From Chrysosporum bergii ANA360D (GTDB taxonomy: Bacteria; Cyanobacteriota; Cyanobacteriia; Cyanobacteriales; Nostocaceae), in NCBI RefSeq assembly GCF_029891735.1, contig NZ_JANQDH010000090.1:1-64000 (forward strand): DNA of 64,000 nt, written 5' to 3'. Within the stretch, counting starts at the first letter, position 1. Each line of letters begins with the position of its first letter. The notes under the pieces were generated by a model. That model was given only the letters and a program-made list of their open reading frames with translations, was not told where the DNA came from and ran no database searches. Shown one piece after another: positions 35,143 through 43,145 of the stretch. Position numbers and translations under genes: made by a program.

Positions 35143-36285
35143 TTAAAACTTGAGAATTTCTCGGTCGTAATTGTCGGGGAGGGGTTCTATTTCCCAGACT
35201 ATACCTTCTCCTGGTTCTAAAGCAACTTCTATATACAATTGTTGAACAGCACTTGTGGCTATATCTTCATTATTGGGGAATGGTTGCAAATCTTCGGTGA
35301 GTAGTCTCAGTTTAAACCCACCGGGAATAGCCGCCCCTATGGTGGCGTTACGTAGCTGAAAACGCCAATGTCTCCTGTTTGGTTCCCCTTGGGGTATAAT
35401 CGCCAGTTCATATAATTGACCGGCGATCGCTAGTTGTCGTGATAAACTTACCTTTGCTGGTGTTTGTTCTACACTCCGCGCCCCTGCGGCTCTGAATTGC
35501 AGATTTAATTCCCAGCCGATCCCGGCTGCAATTTGAGAAACGCCGGTTTGTAACCATCGGATAACTGATTTTTGTTCTGGTAGTCCTAAACGCTGTTCAT
35601 ATAAACGTTGTCGCCAACCTCCATGTTCCATCAGTCCCCCCCACACAGTAAAGGGAACAGCTAAACGAGGAGTAATAATTTCTGGATTTCCTAGCCTGGT
35701 GATTAAATTTTCTGCTTGGGCTTGTGGTAGTCTTGGTATGTCCACAATGGCTACTCTGGTGACTTCCTCTAAACAAAATTCTCGCGCCACTTTTAATACA
35801 TTAATATCAGTAATTATATGCTCTTGTGCCAAAGCATAAGTGCGATCGCTCTGCTGATAACTGCCTTTAGTTTTCATTTGTTTATGGGTACAATAACCCC
35901 AAACCCTAACATAGCCATCATCAGCTTCCACTTGCACTGCTAAGTAATAATCTCCCGCCAAACTGGGTAAATCTACCCATTCCTGTGGCACGCGTAACTC
36001 ACTACTATCTATATTTTCATTGGGAACTAAAATCAATCTAGCTGCATCTAATGTAATAGCAGTGCCATTCACCAATTCCCAAAAACTGGATACAGTAGCC
36101 AAATTCGGCCAAACTTTGGCTTGGGGTGTAATATCTTCCTGCAACCAAGGTAAGACAGCGCCCAGACAAAGTTGATTGAGTTGAGTTTGATAACTGGTAT
36201 AATCAGTGATATGTTGTGCCGTAGTGGGAATTTCTAAAATCAAGTCTGTGGAAGTAAAACTCAAGATGGGCGTATTAGCGGTCAT
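35143..36285 (-). CDS. DUF1822 family protein
   Basis: 380 aa. Recognised as DUF1822 by pattern (DLILEIPTTAQHITDYTSYQ near the start, LPSLAGDYYLAVQVEADDGY, WGYCTHKQMKTKGSYQQSDR, VDIPRLPQAQAENLITRL). The function is unknown. I chose the ATG giving MTANTPILSFTSTDLILEI, 23 nt after the sigma factor stop; a longer version from 36363 would overlap that gene and lacks support. DUF1822 genes often follow this type of sigma factor in Nostocales, so they probably act together. Confidence 0.85.
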   Translation of the reverse strand: MTANTPILSFTSTDLILEIPTTAQHITDYTSYQTQLNQLCLGAVLPWLQEDITPQAKVWPNLATVSSFWELVNGTAITLDAARLILVPNENIDSSELRVPQEWVDLPSLAGDYYLAVQVEADDGYVRVWGYCTHKQMKTKGSYQQSDRTYALAQEHIITDINVLKVAREFCLEEVTRVAIVDIPRLPQAQAENLITRLGNPEIITPRLAVPFTVWGGLMEHGGWRQRLYEQRLGLPEQKSVIRWLQTGVSQIAAGIGWELNLQFRAAGARSVEQTPAKVSLSRQLAIAGQLYELAIIPQGEPNRRHWRFQLRNATIGAAIPGGFKLRLLTEDLQPFPNNEDIATSAVQQLYIEVALEPGEGIVWEIEPLPDNYDREILKF

Positions 36286-36307
36286 GGGCTTTCTATGGGA
36301 AAAATTT

Positions 36308-37492
36308 TCAGATGGTGTCAGTAAACACACCATAGTAATTGTGCAACCACTCCTCAATGACAATAGCCATATTAGTTAGTACGTCTGTTGTCAGAGAAAT
36401 ATGCAGATTATCTTGACTCCAACTAGCTAAACAGCGCAATAATATTTCCTTAGCCTTTGTTAATCGCCGTGAAACTGTGTATTGCTTAATTTCTAACTGT
36501 TTAGCAATTGCATTTTGATTGAGGTGTTGACTGTAGTATAATTCTAAAATAGTTTGGCTTTGGGGTTCTAGTGTAGCCATGGCATCTCTTAAAACTGCCT
36601 TAATAGCCTCTTGCTGAGAAGTGCGAGTTTGGGATTCTTCTGTAGCTATCATCTCAGCAATTAACGATTCCTGTTCTGTTCCTGGTACATAATCTAATAA
36701 TTCCCTAGAATCATCACCTTGAGATATATTCAGAGAATCTGGAGTAGGATAAAGATACCTTCTCACAGCCCTGGCAGTATTAACTAACCAACCTGCCAAA
36801 ATATGGGGCTTGACTTGTGCGTGAGTTTGTGTATTATAAGCTTGGGCGATGGCTTGCCACATTTCCTGATCAGGTGGAGAAAGTTGGCGGGACTTACCAG
36901 CCTGGCTAGGGACATACAAAGCTTTAAAACATTGCCAAGTCAAAATATAAGCATTAACAGTTTCTGAAGACAAACCAGCATTTTGCAAAGACTCATGTAA
37001 ACGCTTTTGGGATATTTTTCGCAACAAGCCCCAGTCTGTACAAATATCAACTTCCCGATTTCGGCGCAAAGTTTCTCGGATAGTATTGGCAAAGACAATA
37101 CTAGCATAACTTGTTAAACTACTGCTGTGACTGGGATTAAAACCCTGGAGAACCTTATCAACTTGAGCGATAGCTATCTGAAAACAGTCTGCAAGTTTGT
37201 ACTGGCTACTGACAAAATGGGCGGATGTTTTTTGAGAAGTCCAGTAGCAGCACTCTTGTAAATAAGCTGTCAGATGTTGCTGTGCCAAAAATTTACTGTC
37301 AGAAACCTGCAACACTTGATACCAATACATCACCCAGAAATTTTCTCTGGTCTCCTTTGGTATTTGTTGGAGACAACTTTGCATACTACGGCGCAATTTT
37401 GATTCTGTCCCCCAACCACTGAAACGGTCTGCGTCAAACTGTACGAAAGTGGAAAAAATTTCAATAATGCTTTGGCGAGACTGCATAACCAT
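36308..37492 (-). CDS. Group 3-like sigma-70 family factor with DUF1822 partner
   Basis: 394 aa from ATG (MVMQSRQSIIEIFSTFVQFD). A long N-terminal region (1-240) unlike canonical sigma factors includes SLTSYASIVFANTIRETLRR, which resembles region 2. A clear region 4-type helix-turn-helix follows near the C-terminus (LEPQSQTILELYYSQHLNQN, AIAKQLEIKQYTVSRRLTKA). It belongs with atypical cyanobacterial sigma factors located beside DUF1822. Targets are unknown. Another ATG lies two codons downstream. Confidence 0.82.
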   Translation of the reverse strand: MVMQSRQSIIEIFSTFVQFDADRFSGWGTESKLRRSMQSCLQQIPKETRENFWVMYWYQVLQVSDSKFLAQQHLTAYLQECCYWTSQKTSAHFVSSQYKLADCFQIAIAQVDKVLQGFNPSHSSSLTSYASIVFANTIRETLRRNREVDICTDWGLLRKISQKRLHESLQNAGLSSETVNAYILTWQCFKALYVPSQAGKSRQLSPPDQEMWQAIAQAYNTQTHAQVKPHILAGWLVNTARAVRRYLYPTPDSLNISQGDDSRELLDYVPGTEQESLIAEMIATEESQTRTSQQEAIKAVLRDAMATLEPQSQTILELYYSQHLNQNAIAKQLEIKQYTVSRRLTKAKEILLRCLASWSQDNLHISLTTDVLTNMAIVIEEWLHNYYGVFTDTI

Positions 37493-37728
37493 AGGCAAGC
37501 TAAACAAAAATCATTGCATGACCATTAAAACATTTTTGTGGAATGCTTCATTTTACCCATGAAAGAGACATCTTGCACCAACCGGAAAAAAAATTTCCCA
37601 AAGACCTGCATAAAAATATCAACCCAAACCTATTGATTAAGTGAGGGGTGAAACCGCCAATATACAGACCAACGTATTAACTGGTTTTCACACTCGCAAC
37701 AATTCTTGTCATTCAATAGGAACAGATT

Positions 37729-38091
37729 ATGTCTACCAAGAACAGCGGTAAAATAAAATTTCTCCTCAGCATTCTTGCTGTCACCAGTTTCGCCTCGTTA
37801 AATTCCTCCGCTTATGCAGAAACGAAACCCGGTAGTATTGATAAATTCTTGCATCACGCCAATTTAAATACTATCGACCCTAGCAGCATTAACCCAAAAC
37901 CTGTATCTGTAGAAAAGCTTGCTCCTGGCGCTATCAAAAAACCTGTAGAAAAGCTTGCTCCTGGCGCTATCAAAAAACCTGGTGATGCAGCCTTAAATGT
38001 TGCTTGTAACGGTGCTTGTGCAGATGGTGTGAAAAAACCAGGAATCGACCGGACTAACTTACCACAAATAAATCGTAAACCCGGACAATAA
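37729..38091 (+). CDS. Secreted repeat peptide, candidate radical-SAM substrate
   Basis: 120 aa. A Sec signal peptide (KFLLSILAVTSFASLNSSAYA) leads into a mature part of about 90 residues built from KPG-containing segments: ETKPGSIDKF, two exact copies of VEKLAPGAIKKP, KKPGDAALNV, CNGACADGVKKPG and a terminal RKPGQ. The two 12-residue units are perfect 36-bp DNA duplications (37909-37944 and 37945-37980). A stem-loop and a radical SAM/SPASM gene follow directly. I do not recognise the family; precursor status is inferred from size, repeats and context. Confidence 0.7.
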   Translation: MSTKNSGKIKFLLSILAVTSFASLNSSAYAETKPGSIDKFLHHANLNTIDPSSINPKPVSVEKLAPGAIKKPVEKLAPGAIKKPGDAALNVACNGACADGVKKPGIDRTNLPQINRKPGQ

Positions 38092-38104
38092 ACACATTGT
38101 CTAG

Positions 38105-38138
38105 TGATAGTAGGTTTATAACTAATGACCTACTATCA
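38105..38138 (+). other. Intercistronic stem-loop between peptide and radical SAM gene
   Basis: TGATAGTAGGT (38105-38115) pairs perfectly with ACCTACTATCA (38128-38138), 12-nt loop, no T tract. It is 13 bp after the peptide stop and 40 bp before the radical SAM start: the position and type expected of an attenuator or processing element giving more precursor mRNA than enzyme mRNA. Confidence 0.65.
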
Positions 38139-38178
38139 AACTGAGGATTTGTAGTTCATTGAGAACAGAATTATTAAT

Positions 38179-39537
38179 ATGAAACTTTCTTGTTATCATG
38201 TCATCACCCAGCCATTTTTTGATCAAATAGAAGAACGAGTTAAACGGGTGGTTTTTGCAACTCGCACAGCTAATGTCCGCATTATTGATGACTATACATG
38301 GACAATTTTAGCGGCTGGTCAGTTGGATGAATTGCCCCAAGATGTTCTATTAGATTTGGCAGAAATTGAATTAATTGTCCCCACAGGAGAAAATGAATTA
38401 CAAACAATTTTAAGTGATAATCATGCCGTAGCTACAAATGACGATAATTTATATTTAGTTGTCCAACCTACAGCTTTTTGTCAACTTGGGTGTCATTACT
38501 GCGGTCAAGAACATACTAGCAAAATGATGAGCGCACAAGAACAGCAACAGTTCTTAGAACGTGCGGCGAAAAAACTGCAAAGCCAAAAATTTAACAGTGT
38601 CTCAATTGGTTGGTTTGGTGCTGAACCTTTGGTGGGACTACCAGTAATGAGAAGTTTAACACCAAAACTGCGATCGCTAGCTGCTGAGTTTAATTGTAGC
38701 TATAACGCTAAAATTGTCACTAACGGTTTAGCCCTCACAGAACATATAGCAACTGAACTTGTGCAAGAGTTGGGCGTAAGTTTTATTGAAGTAACTTTGG
38801 ATGGTGTGGGAGAATATCATAATGCCCGACGGATGCAAAAAAATGGACTGCCTACTTTTGATAAAATTTTTGCTAATGTCACCGCTTTAGCACATCGCAC
38901 AGATTTAGATGTACAATTAGTTGTCCGTTGCAATGTTGACCGTCAGAATTATGAATCTGTTTTCTGGTTATTACAACAATTAGCAGCAGATGGGATACAA
39001 GATAAAGTTGGTTTTTATGTAGCGCCTATTCATTCTTGGGGAAATGACGCTCATCATGGTTCCCTAAGCAAGGAAGAATTTGCAGCTTGGGAAATAACTT
39101 GGTTTGGTGAAATGATTGAATTGGGTTTTAAACCAGGACTTTTACCCCAGCGTAAACCTTTAGTTTGTATGGCAGTGATGCCTAATGCTGAATTGGTTGA
39201 TGCTTATGGTAATATTTTTAATTGTACAGAAGTTTCTTATGTACCCACCTACGGCACACCCAATGAGTATGCTATTGACCATTTATCAGGTCAACAAATG
39301 CCAGGTAAACGGGAAAGGTTAAGTAATTTTAATCAGCGAGTTGGTGAAGGGGAATATCCCTGCTCCACTTGTCCCATGTTACCTGTTTGTGGGGGCGGCT
39401 GTCCAAAAAGTTGGTTAGAAGAAATGGCACCTTGTCCCAGTGCTAAATATAATATTCAAGAGCGTTTACTGCTCACTTATGCCCTGTCACGAATTGAGCA
39501 AGCGGCAACTAACACTTTGGTAAGGGGTAGGGAATAG
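38179..39537 (+). CDS. Radical SAM/SPASM peptide-maturase-like enzyme
   Basis: 452 aa. Residues 1-90 form an N-terminal domain that could bind a leader peptide. The radical SAM cluster is C101-x3-C105-x2-C108 (CQLGCHYCGQEH), followed by WFGAEPL (GGEP equivalent). A full SPASM set for auxiliary clusters follows: C330, C349, C395, C398, C404, C408 and C419 (PCSTC, VCGGGCPK, APCP). These features define enzymes that cross-link or modify RiPP peptides. The preceding repeat peptide is the natural candidate substrate. I can assign neither the reaction nor a named subfamily. Confidence 0.88.
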   Translation: MKLSCYHVITQPFFDQIEERVKRVVFATRTANVRIIDDYTWTILAAGQLDELPQDVLLDLAEIELIVPTGENELQTILSDNHAVATNDDNLYLVVQPTAFCQLGCHYCGQEHTSKMMSAQEQQQFLERAAKKLQSQKFNSVSIGWFGAEPLVGLPVMRSLTPKLRSLAAEFNCSYNAKIVTNGLALTEHIATELVQELGVSFIEVTLDGVGEYHNARRMQKNGLPTFDKIFANVTALAHRTDLDVQLVVRCNVDRQNYESVFWLLQQLAADGIQDKVGFYVAPIHSWGNDAHHGSLSKEEFAAWEITWFGEMIELGFKPGLLPQRKPLVCMAVMPNAELVDAYGNIFNCTEVSYVPTYGTPNEYAIDHLSGQQMPGKRERLSNFNQRVGEGEYPCSTCPMLPVCGGGCPKSWLEEMAPCPSAKYNIQERLLLTYALSRIEQAATNTLVRGRE

Positions 39538-39609
39538 GGAAGAGGGTTTTGGGAACTTGGTCTGTAAAATAGGTGTCCTAACAAGCACTGAGAAAATTAT
39601 GTAAGCGCA

Positions 39610-40104
39610 ATGTCCAACATCAGGCTAGACCAAGGGATCAGATTATCGTTGATCGTAGCTATCATGAGCATCACATCGGTTAATTATGCGGTAGCTGATG
39701 CTCAAGAAGCATCACCAATATTTGCAGACATTACTATCAAGCGACAGTTTTCCCCTGATCCTTTGACAGTTAGGGGTATGAGTGGCGGTTTGATACCAGC
39801 TAGATCAATTGGTGGGCGATCTGAAACACCCACCGGACCTTGTACTGGATTTGTAGATCAAATGCCGGGACACACATTAAAATTAGAAAGTGGATTTGAG
39901 TACCTGAAGCTCACCGTGGAAAGTCCTCAAGATACCACAATGATTGTCAAAGGACCTGGGGGAACTTGGTGTAATGATGATTTTGAGAGGAAAAACCCTG
40001 GTATAGTTGGGGAGTGGCTACCGGGGACTTACCAAGTTTGGGTGGGTTCATACCAAAAAGACAAGTATTTTCCTTATACATTAAAAATTACAGAAGTCAA
40101 GTAA
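39610..40104 (+). CDS. Secreted beta-rich protein, third gene of the radical SAM cassette
   Basis: 164 aa. Signal peptide (LSLIVAIMSITSVNYAVADA). The mature part has two Cys (GPCTGFVD and TWCNDDF) that could form a disulfide. Its pattern of FEYLKLTVESPQDTTMIVKG and PGTYQVWVGSYQKDKYFPYT resembles a small PPC-like beta-sandwich. It starts 72 bp after the radical SAM gene in the same direction, so it is probably in the same operon. The function is unknown. Confidence 0.7.
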   Translation: MSNIRLDQGIRLSLIVAIMSITSVNYAVADAQEASPIFADITIKRQFSPDPLTVRGMSGGLIPARSIGGRSETPTGPCTGFVDQMPGHTLKLESGFEYLKLTVESPQDTTMIVKGPGGTWCNDDFERKNPGIVGEWLPGTYQVWVGSYQKDKYFPYTLKITEVK

Positions 40105-40348
40105 ACAGGCCATAGATCCCCTGTGTACAAGGAAAATCAAGGGTAGAAAAAAAACTTCATCTTTCTTCCCCACTCAACAAACAGTAATTTTTTTCAGAGC
40201 TAATAAGTCCTGCAATGACCAAGGGATAGTTGTTGTGGGAATTTTACCTCTGTTTTCATATCCTGGGTTGCTTCACTTTTAGTGCAAAGTTGTATTAAAA
40301 TTAGGTTAACTTTAATTAAGATACCTTTTGACATCGCCTTAAAGCCTT

Positions 40349-40480
40349 ATGGCTCCACAGCGATTTACGATCAAAGATCAAATTAAACAAAATCCCACAC
40401 CTGATCTGGTTGCGGGTGATGACATCATCAGTCACTGGAGACGGTTAATTGTGTTGGCAGCTAGAGGCAAATTAAAATGA
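40349..40480 (+). CDS. Small 43-aa protein overlapping ftsH start
   Basis: Reads [43 protein letters not shown]. Its stop TGA overlaps the ftsH ATG (ATGA at 40477-40480), the arrangement of translationally coupled genes. The composition (basic, with a short amphipathic C-terminal helix) is protein-like. Function unknown; possibly a coupling or regulatory leader for FtsH. Confidence 0.6.
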   Translation: MAPQRFTIKDQIKQNPTPDLVAGDDIISHWRRLIVLAARGKLK

Positions 40481-42363
40481 AATTCTCCTGGAGAGTCGCG
40501 GTACTCTGGACATTGCCTGCTTTGGTAATTGGCTTTTTCTTTTGGCAAGGGGCCTTTACAGGCGCTCCTGCTGACATGGGTAGAAATGCAGCTAATACCC
40601 GCATGACCTATGGACGCTTTCTGGAATACATAGATGCTAACCGCGTTAAAAGTGTTGACTTGTATGAAGGCGGAAGGACAGCAATTGTAGAAGCAAGCGA
40701 TCAAGATATCGAAAATAGTGTACAACGGTGGCGAGTGGATCTGCCCATTAGCTCCCCTGAGTTAATTACCAAGCTCAAAGAAAAAAACATTAGTTTTGAT
40801 GCCCACCCCATGCGTAATGATGGGGCCATCTGGGGACTGTTGGGAAATCTTGTTTTTCCAATTTTATTGATTACTGGATTGTTCTTCTTGTTCCGTCGCT
40901 CCAGCAATATGCCCGGTGGTCCTGGTCAAGCCATGAACTTCGGCAAATCTAAAGCACGCTTCCAAATGGAAGCTAAAACTGGAGTCAAATTTGACGACGT
41001 AGCAGGTATTGAAGAAGCTAAAGAAGAACTCCAAGAAGTAGTTACTTTCCTCAAACAGCCAGAAAGGTTCACGGCTGTGGGCGCACGCATTCCTAAAGGA
41101 GTGTTGTTAGTGGGTCCGCCTGGAACAGGTAAAACCCTATTAGCTAAAGCCATTGCTGGGGAAGCTGGTGTACCGTTCTTCAGTATTTCTGGTTCAGAAT
41201 TTGTGGAAATGTTTGTGGGTGTGGGTGCATCCCGCGTCCGGGATTTGTTCAAAAAAGCCAAAGATAACGCTCCCTGTATCATCTTTATAGATGAAATCGA
41301 CGCTGTAGGACGGCAAAGGGGAGCGGGTATTGGTGGTGGTAATGACGAAAGAGAGCAAACCCTCAACCAGTTGCTCACAGAAATGGATGGCTTTGAAGGC
41401 AACACAGGCATTATTATTATTGCTGCTACCAACCGTCCTGACGTACTAGACTCAGCATTACTACGTCCTGGTCGTTTTGACCGTCAAGTCACTGTTGATG
41501 CACCTGATATCAAAGGGCGTTTGGAAATTCTCCAAGTTCACGCCCGCAATAAGAAACTAGATTCTAGTGTATCGTTAGATACTATTGCTCGGCGTACCCC
41601 CGGTTTCACTGGTGCGGATTTAGCCAACTTGCTCAATGAAGCGGCAATTCTCACCGCCAGAAGACGCAAAGAAGCAATCACTCTCCACGAAATAGATGAT
41701 GCTGTAGACCGGGTAGTGGCTGGTATGGAAGGTACTCCTTTGGTAGACAGCAAAAGCAAGCGCTTGATTGCTTACCATGAAGTAGGACACGCTTTAGTGG
41801 GGACTTTGTTAAAGGAACATGACCCGGTGCAGAAAGTAACTTTGATTCCCAGAGGACAAGCACAGGGTTTAACTTGGTTCACTCCTAATGAGGAACAAGG
41901 ATTAGTTTCCCGTTCTCAACTCAAAGCGAGAATTACTGGCGCATTGGGTGGTCGTGCTGCTGAAGAGGTGGTATTTGGCCATGGGGAGGTTACCACTGGG
42001 GCGGGTGGAGATTTGCAGCAGTTATCAGGTATGGCTCGGCAAATGGTCACCCGGTTTGGGATGTCTGACTTAGGACCACTGTCTCTGGAAAGCCAACAGG
42101 GAGAAGTATTTTTGGGTCGTGATTGGACTACCCGATCTGAATATTCTGAATCCATTGCTGCCCGTATTGATAGTCAAGTCCGGGAAATCGTGGAACAGTG
42201 CTACAATAACGCTAAAAAAATTATCCGTGATCACCGCACTGCTTGCGATCGCTTAGTAGATTTGCTCATCGAAAAAGAAACCATTGACGGTGAGGAATTT
42301 CGTCGAATTGTAGCTGAGTATACTGATGTTCCAGAAAAACCTCAGTATGTGCCACAAATATAA
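40477..42363 (+). CDS. ftsH: ATP-dependent zinc metalloprotease FtsH
   Basis: 628 aa membrane AAA+ protease. Two N-terminal helices (about 5-23 and 119-139) flank a lumenal/periplasmic domain. Walker A is GPPGTGKT (213-220), Walker [12 protein letters not shown], second region of homology [16 protein letters not shown], and the protease zinc site H434-E-V-G-H438. It resembles thylakoid FtsH2-type enzymes that degrade damaged photosystem II D1; the paralogue assignment is inference. A good terminator follows. Confidence 0.96.
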   Translation: MKFSWRVAVLWTLPALVIGFFFWQGAFTGAPADMGRNAANTRMTYGRFLEYIDANRVKSVDLYEGGRTAIVEASDQDIENSVQRWRVDLPISSPELITKLKEKNISFDAHPMRNDGAIWGLLGNLVFPILLITGLFFLFRRSSNMPGGPGQAMNFGKSKARFQMEAKTGVKFDDVAGIEEAKEELQEVVTFLKQPERFTAVGARIPKGVLLVGPPGTGKTLLAKAIAGEAGVPFFSISGSEFVEMFVGVGASRVRDLFKKAKDNAPCIIFIDEIDAVGRQRGAGIGGGNDEREQTLNQLLTEMDGFEGNTGIIIIAATNRPDVLDSALLRPGRFDRQVTVDAPDIKGRLEILQVHARNKKLDSSVSLDTIARRTPGFTGADLANLLNEAAILTARRRKEAITLHEIDDAVDRVVAGMEGTPLVDSKSKRLIAYHEVGHALVGTLLKEHDPVQKVTLIPRGQAQGLTWFTPNEEQGLVSRSQLKARITGALGGRAAEEVVFGHGEVTTGAGGDLQQLSGMARQMVTRFGMSDLGPLSLESQQGEVFLGRDWTTRSEYSESIAARIDSQVREIVEQCYNNAKKIIRDHRTACDRLVDLLIEKETIDGEEFRRIVAEYTDVPEKPQYVPQI

Positions 42364-42418
42364 TAGATGACACCCTAAGCGGTAAAATACAGCAAGGCAA
42401 AATAACGAAGATTCAACT

Positions 42419-42448
42419 GGGGATGGTATACACCATCCTCTTTTTTTT
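42419..42448 (+). terminator. Rho-independent terminator of ftsH
   Basis: GGGGATGGT-ATAC-ACCATCCTC stem (7 perfect pairs plus one G-T and one G-C) followed by T8, 56 bp after the ftsH stop. Confidence 0.88.
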
Positions 42449-42526
42449 ACAGGCGGTGGGACGATGGCTAACTGATGTAGTCGAGTGTATATTATATGAA
42501 AGCATCATTGGGAGGAATCAATCGTC

Positions 42527-43081
42527 ATGAGTGTGATTATGGCTAAGTGGACGATTGACGAATATCACAGCATGATTGACGCTGGTATTTTAAGTGGGCG
42601 TAAAGTTGAACTGCTTCAAGGAGAAATTGTAGAAATGTCCCCGGAAGGAGAACCCCATGCTTATTGTAGTGATGAAGCGGGTGAATATCTAGCAAAGTTA
42701 TTGGGCGATCGCGCTACAATCCGTGAAGCTAAACCCATTACTTTACCCAACAATTCCGAACCAGAACCAGATATTGCTATTGTCCAACGTTTAGGAAGGG
42801 AATATCGAGAGCATCATCCCTATGCGGAAAATATTTTTTGGTTGATTGAGTATGCTAACTCTAGCTTAGAGAAAGATTTAGAAATAAAAAGCAAAATCTA
42901 CGCTGCAGCAGGTATTTTAGAATATTGGGTTGTCAATCTCAAAAACTCGCATTTGGTGGTATTTCGAGATATTTTAGATCAAGAATATGCTAGCAAACAA
43001 ACTTTGAAAGGTGGAATAATTCAACCATTAGCATTTCCAGATATTTCCGTTTCTGTGGAAAATATATGCGATCGCTCCTAG
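42527..43081 (+). CDS. Uma2 family endonuclease-like protein (DUF820)
   Basis: 184 aa. Uma2 proteins have a PD-(D/E)xK-like core and are hugely expanded in cyanobacteria. Motifs: ELLQGEIVEMSPEGEPHAYC, SEPEPDIAIVQRLGREY, FWLIEYANSSLEKDLEIKSK, YAAAGILEYWVVNLKNSHLV. The D (PEPDIAIV) and E/K (IEYANSSLEKDLEIKSKIY) are in place. ATG at 42527 or at 42539 (MAKWTIDEYH). It is followed 64 bp later by the type IIG enzyme; whether they act together is unknown. Confidence 0.88.
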   Translation: MSVIMAKWTIDEYHSMIDAGILSGRKVELLQGEIVEMSPEGEPHAYCSDEAGEYLAKLLGDRATIREAKPITLPNNSEPEPDIAIVQRLGREYREHHPYAENIFWLIEYANSSLEKDLEIKSKIYAAAGILEYWVVNLKNSHLVVFRDILDQEYASKQTLKGGIIQPLAFPDISVSVENICDRS

Positions 43082-43145
43082 GTTTTCATTGTTACCCTGG
43101 TGAGAAAAATTAATTATTAAAAATAATCTATCTCCCCTACTAGCC

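Noticed and set aside
40926-41432. Long minus-strand open frame inside ftsH
   Set aside because: It is an antisense frame of a highly conserved gene, open only because of codon bias.
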